Origin: Larimichthys crocea
Lineage: Eukaryota; Chordata; Actinopteri; Sciaenidae
NCBI RefSeq assembly: GCF_000972845.2
Contig: NC_040017.1
Coordinates: 24,761,606 to 24,825,605, forward strand
Length of the DNA: 64,000 nt
Direction of reading: 5' to 3'
Within the stretch, counting starts at the first letter, position 1, and the number at the start of each line of letters is the position of its first letter. This document shows, piece by piece, positions 1 to 11,891 of the stretch. The notes below the pieces were generated by a model that saw only the letters and a program-made list of their open reading frames with translations, was not told the origin of the DNA and ran no database searches. Position numbers and translations under genes: made by a program.

Positions 1-17
1 CGAAATGTTTCTGACAG

Positions 18-107
18 TTTGTTTGGTGTCACGCTGGCCATGATTCGCTTTACAAAAAGTGTGTCTCTCTTCCTCAATGCGTGCGTTTCTCAAAGATGGA
101 TGTGCAG
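18..107 (+). CDS. prdm10: Possible additional upstream exon of PRDM10
   Basis: A strong donor (CAG followed by GTAGGT) lies at 107/108 and is in phase 0, matching the phase-0 start of the next PRDM10 exon at 256. The frame is open back to position 15 and ends in residues FSKMDVQ. Two acceptors fit: the AG at 16-17 gives a 90-nt exon, and the AG at 94-95 gives a 12-nt microexon. The translation has no zinc-finger cysteine pattern, so the family does not confirm it. The intron to the next exon would be 148 bp. The exon itself is plausible; its start is unresolved. Confidence 0.4.
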
Positions 108-255
108 GTAGGTGGGATGACAGAAAAACACGTTTTTCTTTTGTCAGTTTTCACGGTGTCGATGTTCATGTCACATTTCAGCAGATCCGTGTCAGAAACA
201 CAGCTGGGGTTTCCTGTTGGTGTAAATTCCTCATGTTTCTCTTCCCCCGTGTCAG

Positions 256-2796
256 AATGCAGCGCTGCAGCACCTTTTCATCAGGAAGAGTTTCCGTCCT
301 TTCAAATGCACCCACTGCGGAAAGGCCTTCCGCGACAAAGACAAACTGGACCAGCACCAGCGAGTCCATGGTCGCGATGCCTACGCCTTTTCCTGCCACA
401 TTTGCAACAAGAGCTTCATGAGCGACTCAGCCCTGGAGGATCATCTGGTGGTCCACACGGAGAACCGCTCCTACTCATGTCTCTTGTGCCCAGAATCCTT
501 TGAAAGGCTGGACCTGCTCAAAGACCACGTGGGGGTGCACGCCGTGGACGGCTGCTTCACCTGTCCATCCTGCAAGAAGACGTTTAGTGACTTCATCCAG
601 GTTTGTGGTAGATGCTTCTCACAGATTGATCAAGGCAGTGTAGCCAATGAACGAAACTCTGACTACTAAATGTTCTCATCTTCAGGTGAAGAAGCATATC
701 CGCTGCTTCCATTCAGAGAAGATCTTCCAATGCCCAGACTGTGAAAAGGCCTTCTGCCGGCCGGACAAACTGCGCTTGCACATGTTACGGCACTCTGACC
801 GCAAAGACTTCCTGTGCTCGACATGTGGCAAACAATTCAAGGTAAGACAAATAGGAGACGGTTTGTAGTGTTAGACTGTAGATATGTGAGTTCTTATATG
901 TGACATTTTTCCTTTTGTGACGTTAAGAGGAAAGATAAGCTGCGGGAACACATGCAGCGCATGCACAATCCTGACAGAGAGGCCAAGAAGGCCGACCGAA
1001 TCCACCGATCCAAAACCCTCAAACTGAAGGTGCCCACCACCGACTTCGAGAGCTTCATGTTCAAATGCAGAGTGTGCATGATGGGATTCAGACGCAGAGG
1101 AATGCTGGTGAGCGGAAAAAACAAAACAAATTACAGAGAGTTTTTTTTATTCATTGAGATCGAATTCCAGCACACTTAGCTTTATTTTTCTGCTTACAGG
1201 TCAATCATTTGTCCAAGCGACATCCAGAGATGCGTATTGACGATGTGCCTGAGCTAACACTGCCAATTATCAAGCCCAACAGAGACTACTTCTGCCAGTA
1301 CTGTGACAAGGTTTGTTTTCCCCATCCTGTCAGGTGCACAGTGAGTTTTGGAGAGGACTCAAAACATTTCTATTTCTACTTCACCTCAAACTGCCTGAGC
1401 TGTCAGTCTGATATTAATGAACTGATCTCTGTGCAGGTGTATAAGAGTGCCAGTAAGAGGAAAGCCCACATACTGAAGAACCACCCCGGGGCAGAATTGC
1501 CTCCCAGCATCCGTAAATTGCGTCCGGCTGCTCCCGGAGAGCCGGACCCCATGTTGAGCACACACACTCAGCTGACTGGCACCATCGCCACTGCCCCGGT
1601 CTGTTGCCCACACTGTGCTAAACAGTACAGCAGCAAGGTCAGTATAGAGCTCTGTGAAAGAGGGTATTTTACTTCCAGAGGAGATCGACTGTAGCTCTGT
1701 GTTTGCAGTAGCTCACAGTGACACTCACTTTGTCTTTGTATCTCAGACTAAGATGGTTCAGCACATCAGGAAGAAGCATCCGGAGTTTGCCCAACTCGCC
1801 AACACCATCCAGACTCCTCTGACTACAGCTGTTATCAGCAGCGCTCCTGCAGTCATCAGTGCAGATGGCACAACAGCTGAGACCGTAGTGGTGAGAAAGA
1901 GTTACAAACATACACGTTGAGCTCAGCGGATTTCAGTAAAATAAGTATTACATAAACAAAAAAAAGTGGTAATAGAAAAGAACAAACCCACTCTGCAAAT
2001 AAATGTGATGTGAAACTACTCGGTATAGCAAAAGCAAGAAACAAAGGTCAACTAATATACACCAGACATTATAACTGTATGATTTATTTCCTCTGCAGAC
2101 CACAGATTTGCTGACCCAGGCCATGACGGAGCTTTCTCAGACGCTGACGACAGACTACCGCACAGCGCAGGGAGACTACCAGAGGATCCAGTACATCCCC
2201 GTGTCCCAGGCAGGAGGCAACTTGTCCCAGCCGCAACACATTCAGCTGCAGGTGGTGCAGGTGGCTCCGGTAAGATCTGGGATCTGATCCAGGACCTAGA
2301 TTGTTTTATTTTGTTTTCTTTTAAACTTCTGTGTATGCTTGGAAAGCTGACACACCATCTCAACAACGTCCTGCTGCACAGTTTGAAGTGTTTGTGTGCA
2401 GATAAAAGAGTTAAAGTAGCTTCTTTTTATGAAAATATGTGTTTCACAGGCTTCCTCCCCACATTCCCAGCACCCGACAGTCGATGTGAGCCAGCTGCAT
2501 GACCCTCATGGCTACAGCCAGCACTCCATCCAGGTACAACACATCCAGGTCGCTGAGCCCTCAGGCACTGGGCAAGGTGCCACCCAGGTAAATCCTCAGT
2601 ACACCCACTCTGGGGTCAGGTTGTTTAGTAATTTATAATACGTAATTAGTGCTCATGCAACCGTCTCTTCACTCTCTTTCAGGTCACAGGTCAGCCTCTA
2701 AGCCCAACCTCTCAGCAGCCTAGTCAGGAGCTGAGCCCCACCCAGCTCACCCCTGTCACCTTAGCTCAGAGCCACACCCTGCAGACCAGCAGCACC

Positions 2797-2846
<50 letters not shown>

Positions 2847-3385
2847 GGGCACTGTGCAGCACGCTTACATACCCGGGAACTGGAACTACAGGGGCTACCG
2901 TGAGTCACACACCTGCAACCGTATCCTACCTGTCAGAGTGTTTTAAAGGCTGGTCGGGTTAATGTGTTTTTACTGTTGCAGCATCTGAGATCCAGATGAT
3001 GACTCTACCTCACACACAGTATGTGATAGCTGAGGCCAGTACGCCTGTATCTGGAGTCAACAGCAACCAGGTGAAAACGGTGAGTGGATGATGTCTGAAA
3101 GATGAAAATGAGAATGTGAAATATGTCATGCTGCTCGTGTGAATGCTGAAATGAATTTGTGAGACTAAAGACGTTCTCGTCCCCGTCCCTGTGCAGACAC
3201 ACTACGTCATCTCCGAGGGTCAGACTGAGCTGGAGTCCAAACAAACGGTTCCCCAGAACACGACCCAGGCCCACACCGAACATCTGGAGCAGCAGTCGAC
3301 CAATCAGCAAGCCACCACGCAGTACATCATCACCACAACCACCAATGGCAGCGGCACTAGTGAAGTTCACATCACGAAACCTTGA
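256..3385 (+). CDS. prdm10: PRDM10, C-terminal half: zinc-finger array and Q-rich tail
   Basis: Eleven exons join in frame: 256-600, 686-841, 928-1107, 1200-1310, 1437-1637, 1747-1890, 2099-2269, 2450-2587, 2683-2899, 2982-3079 and 3197-3385 (TGA at 3383). Together they encode 649 residues. All junctions are GT-AG; all are phase 0 except 2899/2982, which is phase 1. Nine C2H2 fingers are visible, beginning [80 protein letters not shown] and [10 protein letters not shown]. The tail ([26 protein letters not shown], final SEVHITKP) matches PRDM10 as I remember it. PRDM10 is a nuclear DNA-binding transcription factor with an N-terminal PR/SET domain. That half lies outside this window, so the gene is partial at the edge, not broken. 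The identification is secure; the exact tissue role is not visible in sequence. Confidence 0.95.
2797..2847 (+). repeat. CAG/CAA polyglutamine tract in PRDM10
   Basis: Seventeen glutamine codons in a row lie in the ninth complete exon; they are mostly CAG with two CAA interruptions (sixth and eleventh codons). They sit inside the Q/S/T-rich region, where my memory of the mammalian protein also has a shorter glutamine run. The CAA interruptions normally stabilise such tracts. Length polymorphism between individuals is likely but cannot be seen here. Confidence 0.95.
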
Positions 3386-5319
3386 ACTGTTTCTGCGAGC
3401 GCCCGCACAAACCCGCAGACCGATCCCGCATGTAGACCTCAGCAGCTTGTACGCACATGAATGAACAAACACAGTCATATGCACATTGATACAGACTTGT
3501 GTACATACAGAGATAAACGGATGGGATGACTTGATAACCGGCACAGTTTTATGTGTTTAGGGAGTGTTTAAGATGTTGAATGAGCTGAGAGAATTAAAAT
3601 GAGTTGAGAGTTGATTTTGAACAGGAAACATACAGAACAGAAACCGAACTGAACGTTTGTTTAGAATACGCAGCACCGAGAAGAAGCGTAGATTGTTTTC
3701 AGAGACATTTTAATTTACTGCTTTTTTTACTGCTGACAACGGACATTATATGAAACACAGGGTTTTCTGTGCATGTTTGGAAAGTATGGACAATGAACGC
3801 GATCATCTGAAGTAGAGGAAAGGATTTGTTGCTCGGTACTCCTACAGGTTTAAAAGTTGCGGACATTTCTTAAAGTATTTAAAGGATTTGTAAGAAGCGA
3901 GATAAAACTGTATCAAACAATCCTGCAGCTGTCCTTCTAAAAACAGGTCATCATGTTTTTGCCCAGAAGACACCATCTATTATATCGTATGTTAACATAT
4001 TGTTGCATTTCATTTTGAGAATCTGTATTTATTTCCACGCTGAATTGTCCTGATTTCCTCAAAATCCTTTGTCATTGTCACAACATCTGTTTTTTTTTTA
4101 TAGTAAAAATCTGAAAAAAGAGAGTTCTCAGATACATATATCATAGTACAACTCACTTATTTGTTTTTGACATCTAGAAGACAATCCTCACAGACTGAAT
4201 GACTCTGGATACTTGACTCAAACTTGACTCAAAGAGGTGTGGCTGGATGTGTCGTTACACTTTTACATCGTTGCAGCAAGATGACAAGTTAAACCACCGT
4301 CAGGGAGTATTAAGTTATATGTATTTTCATTTTTGTTATTAGCAGTTGTTTGTCTGTGAGGTAAAATGTAATTTTATTTAAATTTTGGAATTGGGCAGAA
4401 TATTATTTTAAGGTAAACTAGCTGAGCACTCGGCATGTCTCCTGTTTTCTTCACAGTGAATTGAGAAAGGAGAATGTACAACCAGATCTGTTGATTTTCA
4501 TCCTGTACTTGCACTATAAGTTCCCAATGACACAGGTTAGCACACTGAATTAAGGCCATTGTAAAGTGTTGTTAATGTGAACCTTATTTACATTGGTCTA
4601 TGACAATAGACGTGCAGTACAGCAGGAGCATTACGAAGGATCGCTCCATTTGTTGCAGGTTATTTCCTCCTCTTGTCCTCGTGCTGAGAGGTTAAATCCT
4701 TTCATATACAGTACGTACACTATGTTTACTGTTCACTTCGTTATGAATGTGGTGAACTGGGACGCCCCTAACAATTTCACAGTGTCAATTGAGGTTAATT
4801 GAAGCTTGATGTGTTGTTTCCGTTCACGCTGCTAGATGGCAGCATGACCCCAGAAAACAGAAACAAGTTCAACAGCATTTTTAAACTGTCACGGTGAAGC
4901 ACAGCAACGGAAACAGACAGTGTAAACCTCGTTAATGATTTAAAACGGGCTCTCTTCCATTTGTACATGTATCTCAGTTTTTAATGCTGTTCTTCACATG
5001 ATGTTGGTCTAATAATAGCTCTGTTTGAGTGTGTGACAGTGATTCAAAAGACAAGAAGTGACTGCTGCTCTCAGCTCCTGTAGGTGTAGCTGGGTGGAGC
5101 AGGGCTTGTCCTCAACACAATTGTAATGAGTGTGTTTAACACATTCCTGCCAGTTTGGAATGTGGGAAAAGTAAAAAAGGCACTACCTAGATAAAACAAA
5201 ACTTCCAGTAAAGCCAGTCTAACAAGATCTCCACGTCACAGAACTAATCACATATAGAACAAGTGAGTGTTTCTAACCGCTGCTGTTTGAACCAGCATGT
5301 CTGTCTGTGTGTTGCTCCA
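3386..5319 (+). other. PRDM10 3' UTR and spacer to the next gene
   Basis: This is AT-rich non-coding DNA after the PRDM10 stop. I find no canonical AATAAA on the plus strand; an ATTAAA variant at 3593-3598 could serve as the polyadenylation signal for a short 3' UTR of about 230 nt. The rest shows poly-T and AT stretches and no ORF worth reporting. The next gene's first recognised coding exon begins at about 5320. Confidence 0.6.
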
Positions 5320-8300
5320 ATGCCTCAGATGACAGTCGCCTACCCCAAAGGGAAAGGGGTCACAGGACGGGGGAAGAGGGAGGATGGGGAGTGTAAATGG
5401 ATGGAGGAGGTAAAGGAGGACGGCGAGGGAGACCCTGCTGATAGGCAGAGGTAGGTGGACCTGTGTGTCAACAGGTGGCCTTTGATTTGAATCAGCTTTT
5501 AAAGGACAGGACTCTGATTATCTGCTGCAACATGAAGGAGAAGTCTGTGTGAAATGATGGTACGTTTCTGTGCTCGGGCCATGTTGACAGAAAAATGCCT
5601 TTCTGCTCCATTTGGTAGACGTCTGTCAACATGTCACGCCTCTGCTGCTTACATTACACATGCTGAAAACACCTGAAGTGACTATCAGTTATTATACAGT
5701 ACGGTGCTGCGTTGTGGATTTGACTCGGATGGACAGCATCAGCCTGTCCGTCATTATGAATGCATGCTGTGTGGTTGACGCATTGTTCAAAACCTCCAAA
5801 CTATTTTAAATTCCAGTCTGGATTTCTAAAGAGATACCACATTTTAAAAGGTGAAGCACAACAAATCTGTAACTTTCAGTGTCAATGATCTTCTAAAGGA
5901 TAATTTGTGACAAGAGGTCCAATATCAACGTTTATTTCAGCACTGCATTATAGTTTTTCCACCTTCAGCAGTCCTAATCTAAGCAAAGTGTCTATTTGTA
6001 TCTCCCTGTCCTTCCTAATTAACAAATCATACTGTTCCTTTTCATTTACAATGAACATGTTCTCTCTCTCTCTCTCTCTGTTTGCCTACTCCAGCAGACC
6101 AAATCAAACACCAGCTGTTCTTCAGCTACTGCAAACATCTTGGTCACAGACTCTGAGGACAGTTCGACCCTGGAAGGGCTGGTACAGTTTCGCTTTAGTA
6201 GGTGTAGTGTGGTCGGTGTGCCAGGTGGAGGAGCCGCAGCACCCCTCTCTGTTTCTCACAGGTGTGTGCTGGAGGCTCCTGTTGGTGTGTTCGCTGTGGA
6301 TAGTCCTGGGAGGCTGTGCCCATGCCCTGAGGTGCTGCCTGAGGCCAGGACAGAACCAGGTGAGCGCAGCGGCGTGGAGTGAATCTCACTCAACACTGTT
6401 GGTGTATTTAATCGTGTTTGTTCATGTTTATTCAGTAACTTTACTTCAATTCAAGGGGGAACCGTCGCTGAGGGTGCAGCAGGAGGTTATGGCTGAAAAC
6501 AGGGATGGGCAGTGTTCATGGTGAGACAATCATTCCTCCATTATTTAATATCAAAATCTGACATTTGGCAGCAGAGAGAGGCAAGTACCAAAGTTATCAT
6601 CCTGATATATCTATATTTTGAAACATATTTCAACACACACATACTTCAGGTGTCTTAATCATCACACCTGTTTGCAGATCATTTGTAGGAATCACATTTT
6701 TATTGGTGTCTTTGTTCGACCCGTCATGAACGTGCCGAGTTCTGTTTGAAAAGTACATTTTTAACTTTTTTCAAGATGAAATATCTTTGAAAGAAGTCTG
6801 GCGAATCAGTCAAAGAGTTTGAGTTTAAATAAAGTATAATCTTTTCAAACAAACCCATTCACATGCTTTCACAGTACGTCCCAGTCGAGGAGGCCGGGCC
6901 GTGACGATCCTCTGGCCCTTGCCCTGGTCGACAGCCTGCAGCTGTGTGTGCTTCAGGAGCCCCTGTCAGACCCCAGTGTGCCCCACATGAAGACTCTCCT
7001 CTTCAGGCTGGAGGTAAGAGGCAGGAAACCACCTCAAAGAAGCAAAATACCCTCTTTCTCTCTCGTTCTCTCTCTACCACACACGGCAGCCTCCAGCGAT
7101 ACCTGTCATCTCCTGTGTTCTGAGTCGCTCTTTGCATGTAGATCAGTGTGAAGACTTTGTTGGTGATATTACAGAGATCAGACCATGCACTCAGGCATCC
7201 ACACATATTCTAGCCCGAGGCAACACACACCGTCGCTGAGTTGCTTTCGTCTGTGCTCTGAATTTACCACTTTGGCCGAGGAGTGAAATTTGAACGATTT
7301 GACCCCTTGTATGTGTTTCCTGTCTGCCTTTTAGCACATGCTCTGTTTGTGGCTCTACGATAGCAGCGAGATACCGTAGTTCATGATCAAATATCTCAAA
7401 GACTAATGTACTTTCTGTGATGATTAATGTGCTCACTGGGCCAAGAATATGGCCTTTCCTTCTGGCACCAGCCTGAGGATAAACTCACGCATCAAAAGGC
7501 CACGAGCAAAGCTGTAAACTCTTTGTCTTGTTTTAATCTCTTCCTAATGAGTAAGTGCCCTGCGCTGGGGTTTATCATTTCACTTTCCAGTTCCAGAAAT
7601 TGATTTTTGAATCAGTGTCGTTTTTATGTGTTTTGGCATTTTTATATTGTATGAAAATGTATCTTTGAACAGTCGCATGTGTAGAACAGATGTGTGGGCG
7701 GAGAACGGATATAAAAAGCAACAAGTAGATTCCTGCACACTGTATTCATCTCTTAAAGTTTTTATATGACGGCAGTATGCACAAATAATATAACATGTAT
7801 ATGGATAATGTGCTGCACAGTCTGAAGTGGCTTTACCAAACAAAAACCCACAAACTAAACCCAAATCCTCTCTTTCTCGCTGCAGTCAGTGTTTCACACA
7901 CTTGAAAAGGCTCCTGTCGGGTCTGAGGCGACACCGGAGGGGGTGGACAGGGACCCTGCACTGACAGACAAACTGAAGCTCATCCTCGACTACCTGCAGC
8001 AGAGGTGAGGTTCGACATCTTAGTGTACGTGCCATCTGCTTTCTTGGAAACTTTGTTTAGTTGGACTAAACATCGCACGCCGCTCTCTGATAGGGTGAGG
8101 TCACTGTGCAGACTCGTCCAGGTGCAGGGGGATTTTGAAACCAGTGTGAAGGACATGCTGGAGGGCCTAGATGGCCTCTGGGCTCAGCTGGAGGAGCTGC
8201 ACACTGGGGTCACGCTCACCAAAGAGGGGAGCCGAGGCCACGGGGACCTGGCCTCAGCACATACAGACACAGAGGTAAGCAGGTGTGAAGGTCTGCGTTG

Positions 8301-9080
8301 GATTTATTTAGATTTTTTTAACTACTTTTAACTAGATTCAGCTCCTTTAAAGAACATTTGCCTTTGAGCCTTGTTTGTAACTCCCTCATGTGTTTTCCAA
8401 AGTCTCTGTTTGCAGTCTTGGATCACTACAGGAACAGACTTCAGAGCTGCCAGACTCATCTGAAGGACAGCACACAGCTACTGCAGGTACACTCCTCCTC
8501 ATGCCGTAAAAATCCACTTTTGTTGTCTCCACTCACACTTCACTCTCTGCCCTGTTTCACAGGAGTTAACCTGGAGACACGCTCATATGTGCAACAGTGT
8601 GAGCTGCAGCAGCGAGTCGGTCTGGCCAGAGCTGTTGCTCCAGTCCAACATTGAGCAGGTACTGTGTACTTAACTCTGGCCGCTAGACAAACAGCTGAAT
8701 GTTGTTTGGAGGTTTGACTGAAAACTCATTTCTCTCTGCAGTTTGACAAGGCGCAGGAGAGTTTCCTCTCCCTGGAACAACAGACCTCAACCTTCCAGGC
8801 CCACCTTGAGGGACTGGGGAAGGAGAATCAGGAAGGACTTGCAGGACCCCTCGCTGGGGCCAATTCATGCCCAGTCTCTCCTGAGAATTCACCACATCTC
8901 CACAGTCAACGTACAAGCGATTTGTCACTGGAGCGCCGTAACTCGACCTCTGCATCCACATCCTCGACAGACGCAGACCCAGAAACAGAAACAGACAATC
9001 CTCTCACACTGTGCGAGAGGTCGGCTCTGCAGTTCTCCACCACTATGGGACGCTTGCGTAAATCAGGAAGGAAGAAGTGA
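5320..9080 (+). CDS. Uncharacterised membrane-anchored coiled-coil (spectrin-repeat-like) protein
   Basis: Nine exons read through in one frame: 5320-5450, 6095-6359, 6456-6520, 6875-7013, 7886-8004, 8094-8274, 8403-8486, 8563-8658 and 8742-9080 (TGA at 9078). They encode about 472 residues from ATG 5320, or 469 from ATG 5329; the second ATG follows a CAG and could instead be the start of a spliced exon. Residues 1-40 are highly charged. A hydrophobic stretch near residues 100-120 (LLLVCSLWIVLGGCAHAL) looks like one membrane segment. Residues 170-390 are leucine-rich amphipathic helices (DYLQQRVRSLCRL, LWAQLEELHTG, LDHYRNRLQSC, FDKAQESFLSLEQQ), as in spectrin-like bundles. The tail is Ser/Thr/acid-rich and ends RLRKSGRKK. 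I do not recognise the family. The exons from 6456 on are well supported; the first two rest on frame continuity and splice consensus. Confidence 0.75.
6061..6079 (+). repeat. TC microsatellite in an intron, next to an acceptor
   Basis: An uninterrupted TC run lies 14 bases upstream of the AG at 6093-6094 and forms most of the polypyrimidine tract of the second exon of the unnamed gene. It supports use of that acceptor. Confidence 0.85.
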
Positions 9081-9830
9081 CTTTTATTGGACGGTGGAGA
9101 TTTTGTAAATATAAAGATGTCAGAGCGAGAGAGCCTATTGGCAAATGTTGATCATTTGCTGGCTGCCTTTCATTTCAAAGACTGTGGTGGTTTGAAACAA
9201 ACGCCCTGTGTTCTTCAAACACAAGGGGGCACACTTTCACCAGTTATTACAAAGACACCTCACAGCCCCCATTCAACTGTATTATTCTATCAAATCTTTT
9301 ATATACTGTATAGCTGCCTCAGATCTGTGTCTGCAGTGATGGACCGTGGCCCTGACCTCCACATGTGGCTCATAAATGATTCAAATTCGAAATAGAAGAA
9401 GAATCTCATAATGTGTCGGATGAATGAAATTTAAGCACACATTCCAGGTGTTTTGAATTTTAGAGTAACTCACTTTGATTTTCTAACTAATTTCATCAAC
9501 CGTCCTATTTGTACTCAGAGGGAATAATGTAATATTATTTCATTTGTGTGCTTCTTGCTTTGAAGCCTTATCCAATGTCTGTTAAAACTCTTTTAACCAA
9601 TGTTGTTAAAGTCCCAAAAAAACATGCTTTTACATTTATCTTTGATGTTTATTCTAATGTACAGGGGGAATAGGTTACAGGCTAAGAAATTCCAGGCTTT
9701 TCCAGAACTATCTGTCTCTCTCTATCAGACTGAGTGGCCACGATGACTTGAGCCCTTCAAAGCAGGGATTTTTAGGTTGAGGGCAGCGGGGGGAAAGGAA
9801 GGTAGAAGAGGGCAGTGGAGGTCAACGCCG
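9081..9830 (+). other. 3' UTR of the unnamed gene and adjoining spacer
   Basis: This is AT-rich sequence after the stop at 9080. I see no canonical AATAAA, so the transcript end is not placed. Short homopolymer and AT runs occur, but no coding signal. Confidence 0.5.
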
Positions 9831-10245
9831 GAAGCGTTTCTGTTATTACTAAAAACCGAGCAGCCCTCTAGACCTTTTTGAAAGACGTGCATGCCTTTGA
9901 TCCAAATCCAATTACCCTACAGATTCAACACTGATGCTATAGAAGTCCAAATAGTTTTCTACGACTTTTCCGGGCCAGAGCAAACAAGCATTTCTGATGA
10001 GGTTCGATTCATTCACGACTGCCGTTAAGTGCTAAATGCAGGGAGTCGGTACAGTACAGCACACATGACGTGGATGTCATTTGACCGTGGACTTGCCTAC
10101 CATCTGCCAGATCCTGCATCTGTCTGATTCCCTCACACTGGGGCACTGATTGGTCGAGGTGGGGCCGACCCCTTGGGGGGATTCTGGGATGAAAGGAATG
10201 TAAGCTGCAGGAGCTGAGCTGTCACAACACCAAAGACACAAACAC
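9831..10245. promoter_or_regulatory. Candidate conserved non-coding element
   Basis: This is a GC-balanced island between AT-rich flanks, without repeats or ORFs. It carries CCAATTACCC- and CTTTGATCC-like homeodomain and TCF-type sites near 9896-9916, and a TGACGTGG CRE-like site near 10067 inside a short inverted repeat. Conservation is inferred from texture only. Confidence 0.3.
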
Positions 10246-11730
10246 ACCATGTCTAGGGTGGATAGAGGGATGTAAAGACTATGGGTGGAGAGATGTTGTG
10301 TGTTTGGTTATTTGAAGTTAGTGACAAGAGCTTTGAATGAAAAAAAAAAAATGTTATGACATGCCACATGAATATGTAACATTTTCCACGAATCAGGCCT
10401 GAATACACAGAACATAACAGTCTTGGATGCTTGCTTATAATAACAATGACCACATTTGCTTTGCGGTCCAACAGTTAATAGACAACAACAGGCGTATTCA
10501 ATTGATTTATTAAGTACTTTAATGAATGACTAGAGGAGGGGGAGATGTAAATGAAGAACAGTGCTTCAACTATAAAACAAGCTTTGCTTTACAAGTTAGG
10601 GGGGGCATCCTGGTCCTGTCCAGATGAACTCATGCCTCACATTGCTGGCATGTGATGTCATATCCAGCCGAGGGCCGGAGTCTGGTAGAGCGGAGGGCAT
10701 CGCCTATACGCTCCCTGAGAATGTAGAAGGTGAGCTAATGAAATTACCACAGGCTTTGTTTAGTTACACTAAAAAGTTGATGACTGGCTTCCTCACAGGC
10801 CACTCCATCCTGGAGGAGAGGATATTTCAAAGCAAGCTCAAGTGTGTGTTGTTTCAGAAAATATGGTTCATGGCAGAGGTCAATCCCTCGCCTTATCCTG
10901 ACAATTACTCACGATCGGGTTTCACTGACATACACATAGCACACATTTGTGCTGATCCCTTCTCTGATGGCACCGCGAGACACCCGTACAGTAGTGCGGA
11001 CGGCTGATATCTGATATAAACAAACTCGAGACTTGTCACAAAACTTTTCACGAGCGCACACTTAAATAAACCAACTTAATCTCATTAAGACTGAAAAAGA
11101 AAACACGTCGATGTCAGTGGAAGAGAGAGACGTTAGCATGTGGACAATAAGCATGAAACAGAAGGGACCGACACAGTGCCACCATATAAAGGCAAGGAAA
11201 AGGCATCTAAGCAGGCTATGATGAATGATGGTTTACACAGGAGTGTGTGTGTGTGGATGATGGGGGTCCTGTTAACCTTTTAACTTAATGGCAGTGACAT
11301 TTCCCAGGTTGAGAAATGGCAACAGCCCCATCAAAAGTGCTGCGCGCCTTTATCCAACAATCTGAGGAGTGTGACCGTGACACTCCTCGTATCACAGAGA
11401 AGATTATCCTTACAAGATATTTTCATTTTTCTAAGACGAATTCACAGATTTCCCAGCGTATATGTCAACATACTGACATTTATCTTAGTAATACAGCGGC
11501 TTGGAATACTGAAGTCTCACCCCATTCGACGCTGTTGTCGGTTTTTTACGACTGAATAATGGATAAAAATGAGATTTTGTTGTAGTGTAGCGTGTATCAT
11601 GAAATACTGGCTCATGCAACCAGTTCTTTAACATTTTGTTTATCAATTTTATGCTTGTTTTCTATGATTTAATGATCTGTGACGCTGTGAAATACCAAAC
11701 TCTGACTACAGAAAACACAAACATTATCTA

Positions 11731-11771
11731 TTATATATATTATATTATATTATATTATATTATATTATATT
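11731..11771. repeat. ATTAT pentanucleotide microsatellite
   Basis: About seven near-perfect TATAT/ATTAT units follow a short TA run. It is simple sequence with no overlapping gene. Confidence 0.9.
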
Positions 11772-11803
11772 GACAAATAGGATGCATGTTTGCGTTTTAC
11801 TCT

Positions 11804-11891
11804 GTTTTTTTCTTTTTTTCCTCTATTAAACATGTTTGTACCACACCGTTTTTTTCTTTTTTTCCTCTATTAAACATGTTTGTACCACACC
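11804..11891. repeat. Perfect 44-bp tandem duplication
   Basis: Two identical 44-bp units (11804-11847 and 11848-11891) each contain two T7 runs, then CTCTATTAAACATGTTTG and CACACC. The absence of any mismatch suggests a recent duplication or an assembly artefact. Confidence 0.95.

Noticed and set aside
18..503. Frame reading MRFSKMDVQVGG onward across 81-503
   Set aside because: It reads through the intron at 108-255 and is out of frame with the zinc-finger exon at 256-600.
6182..6261. 80-bp intron with GTACAG donor and CACAG acceptor
   Set aside because: Splicing it gives an in-frame TAG in the next exon or breaks the frame with later exons; reading through is consistent.
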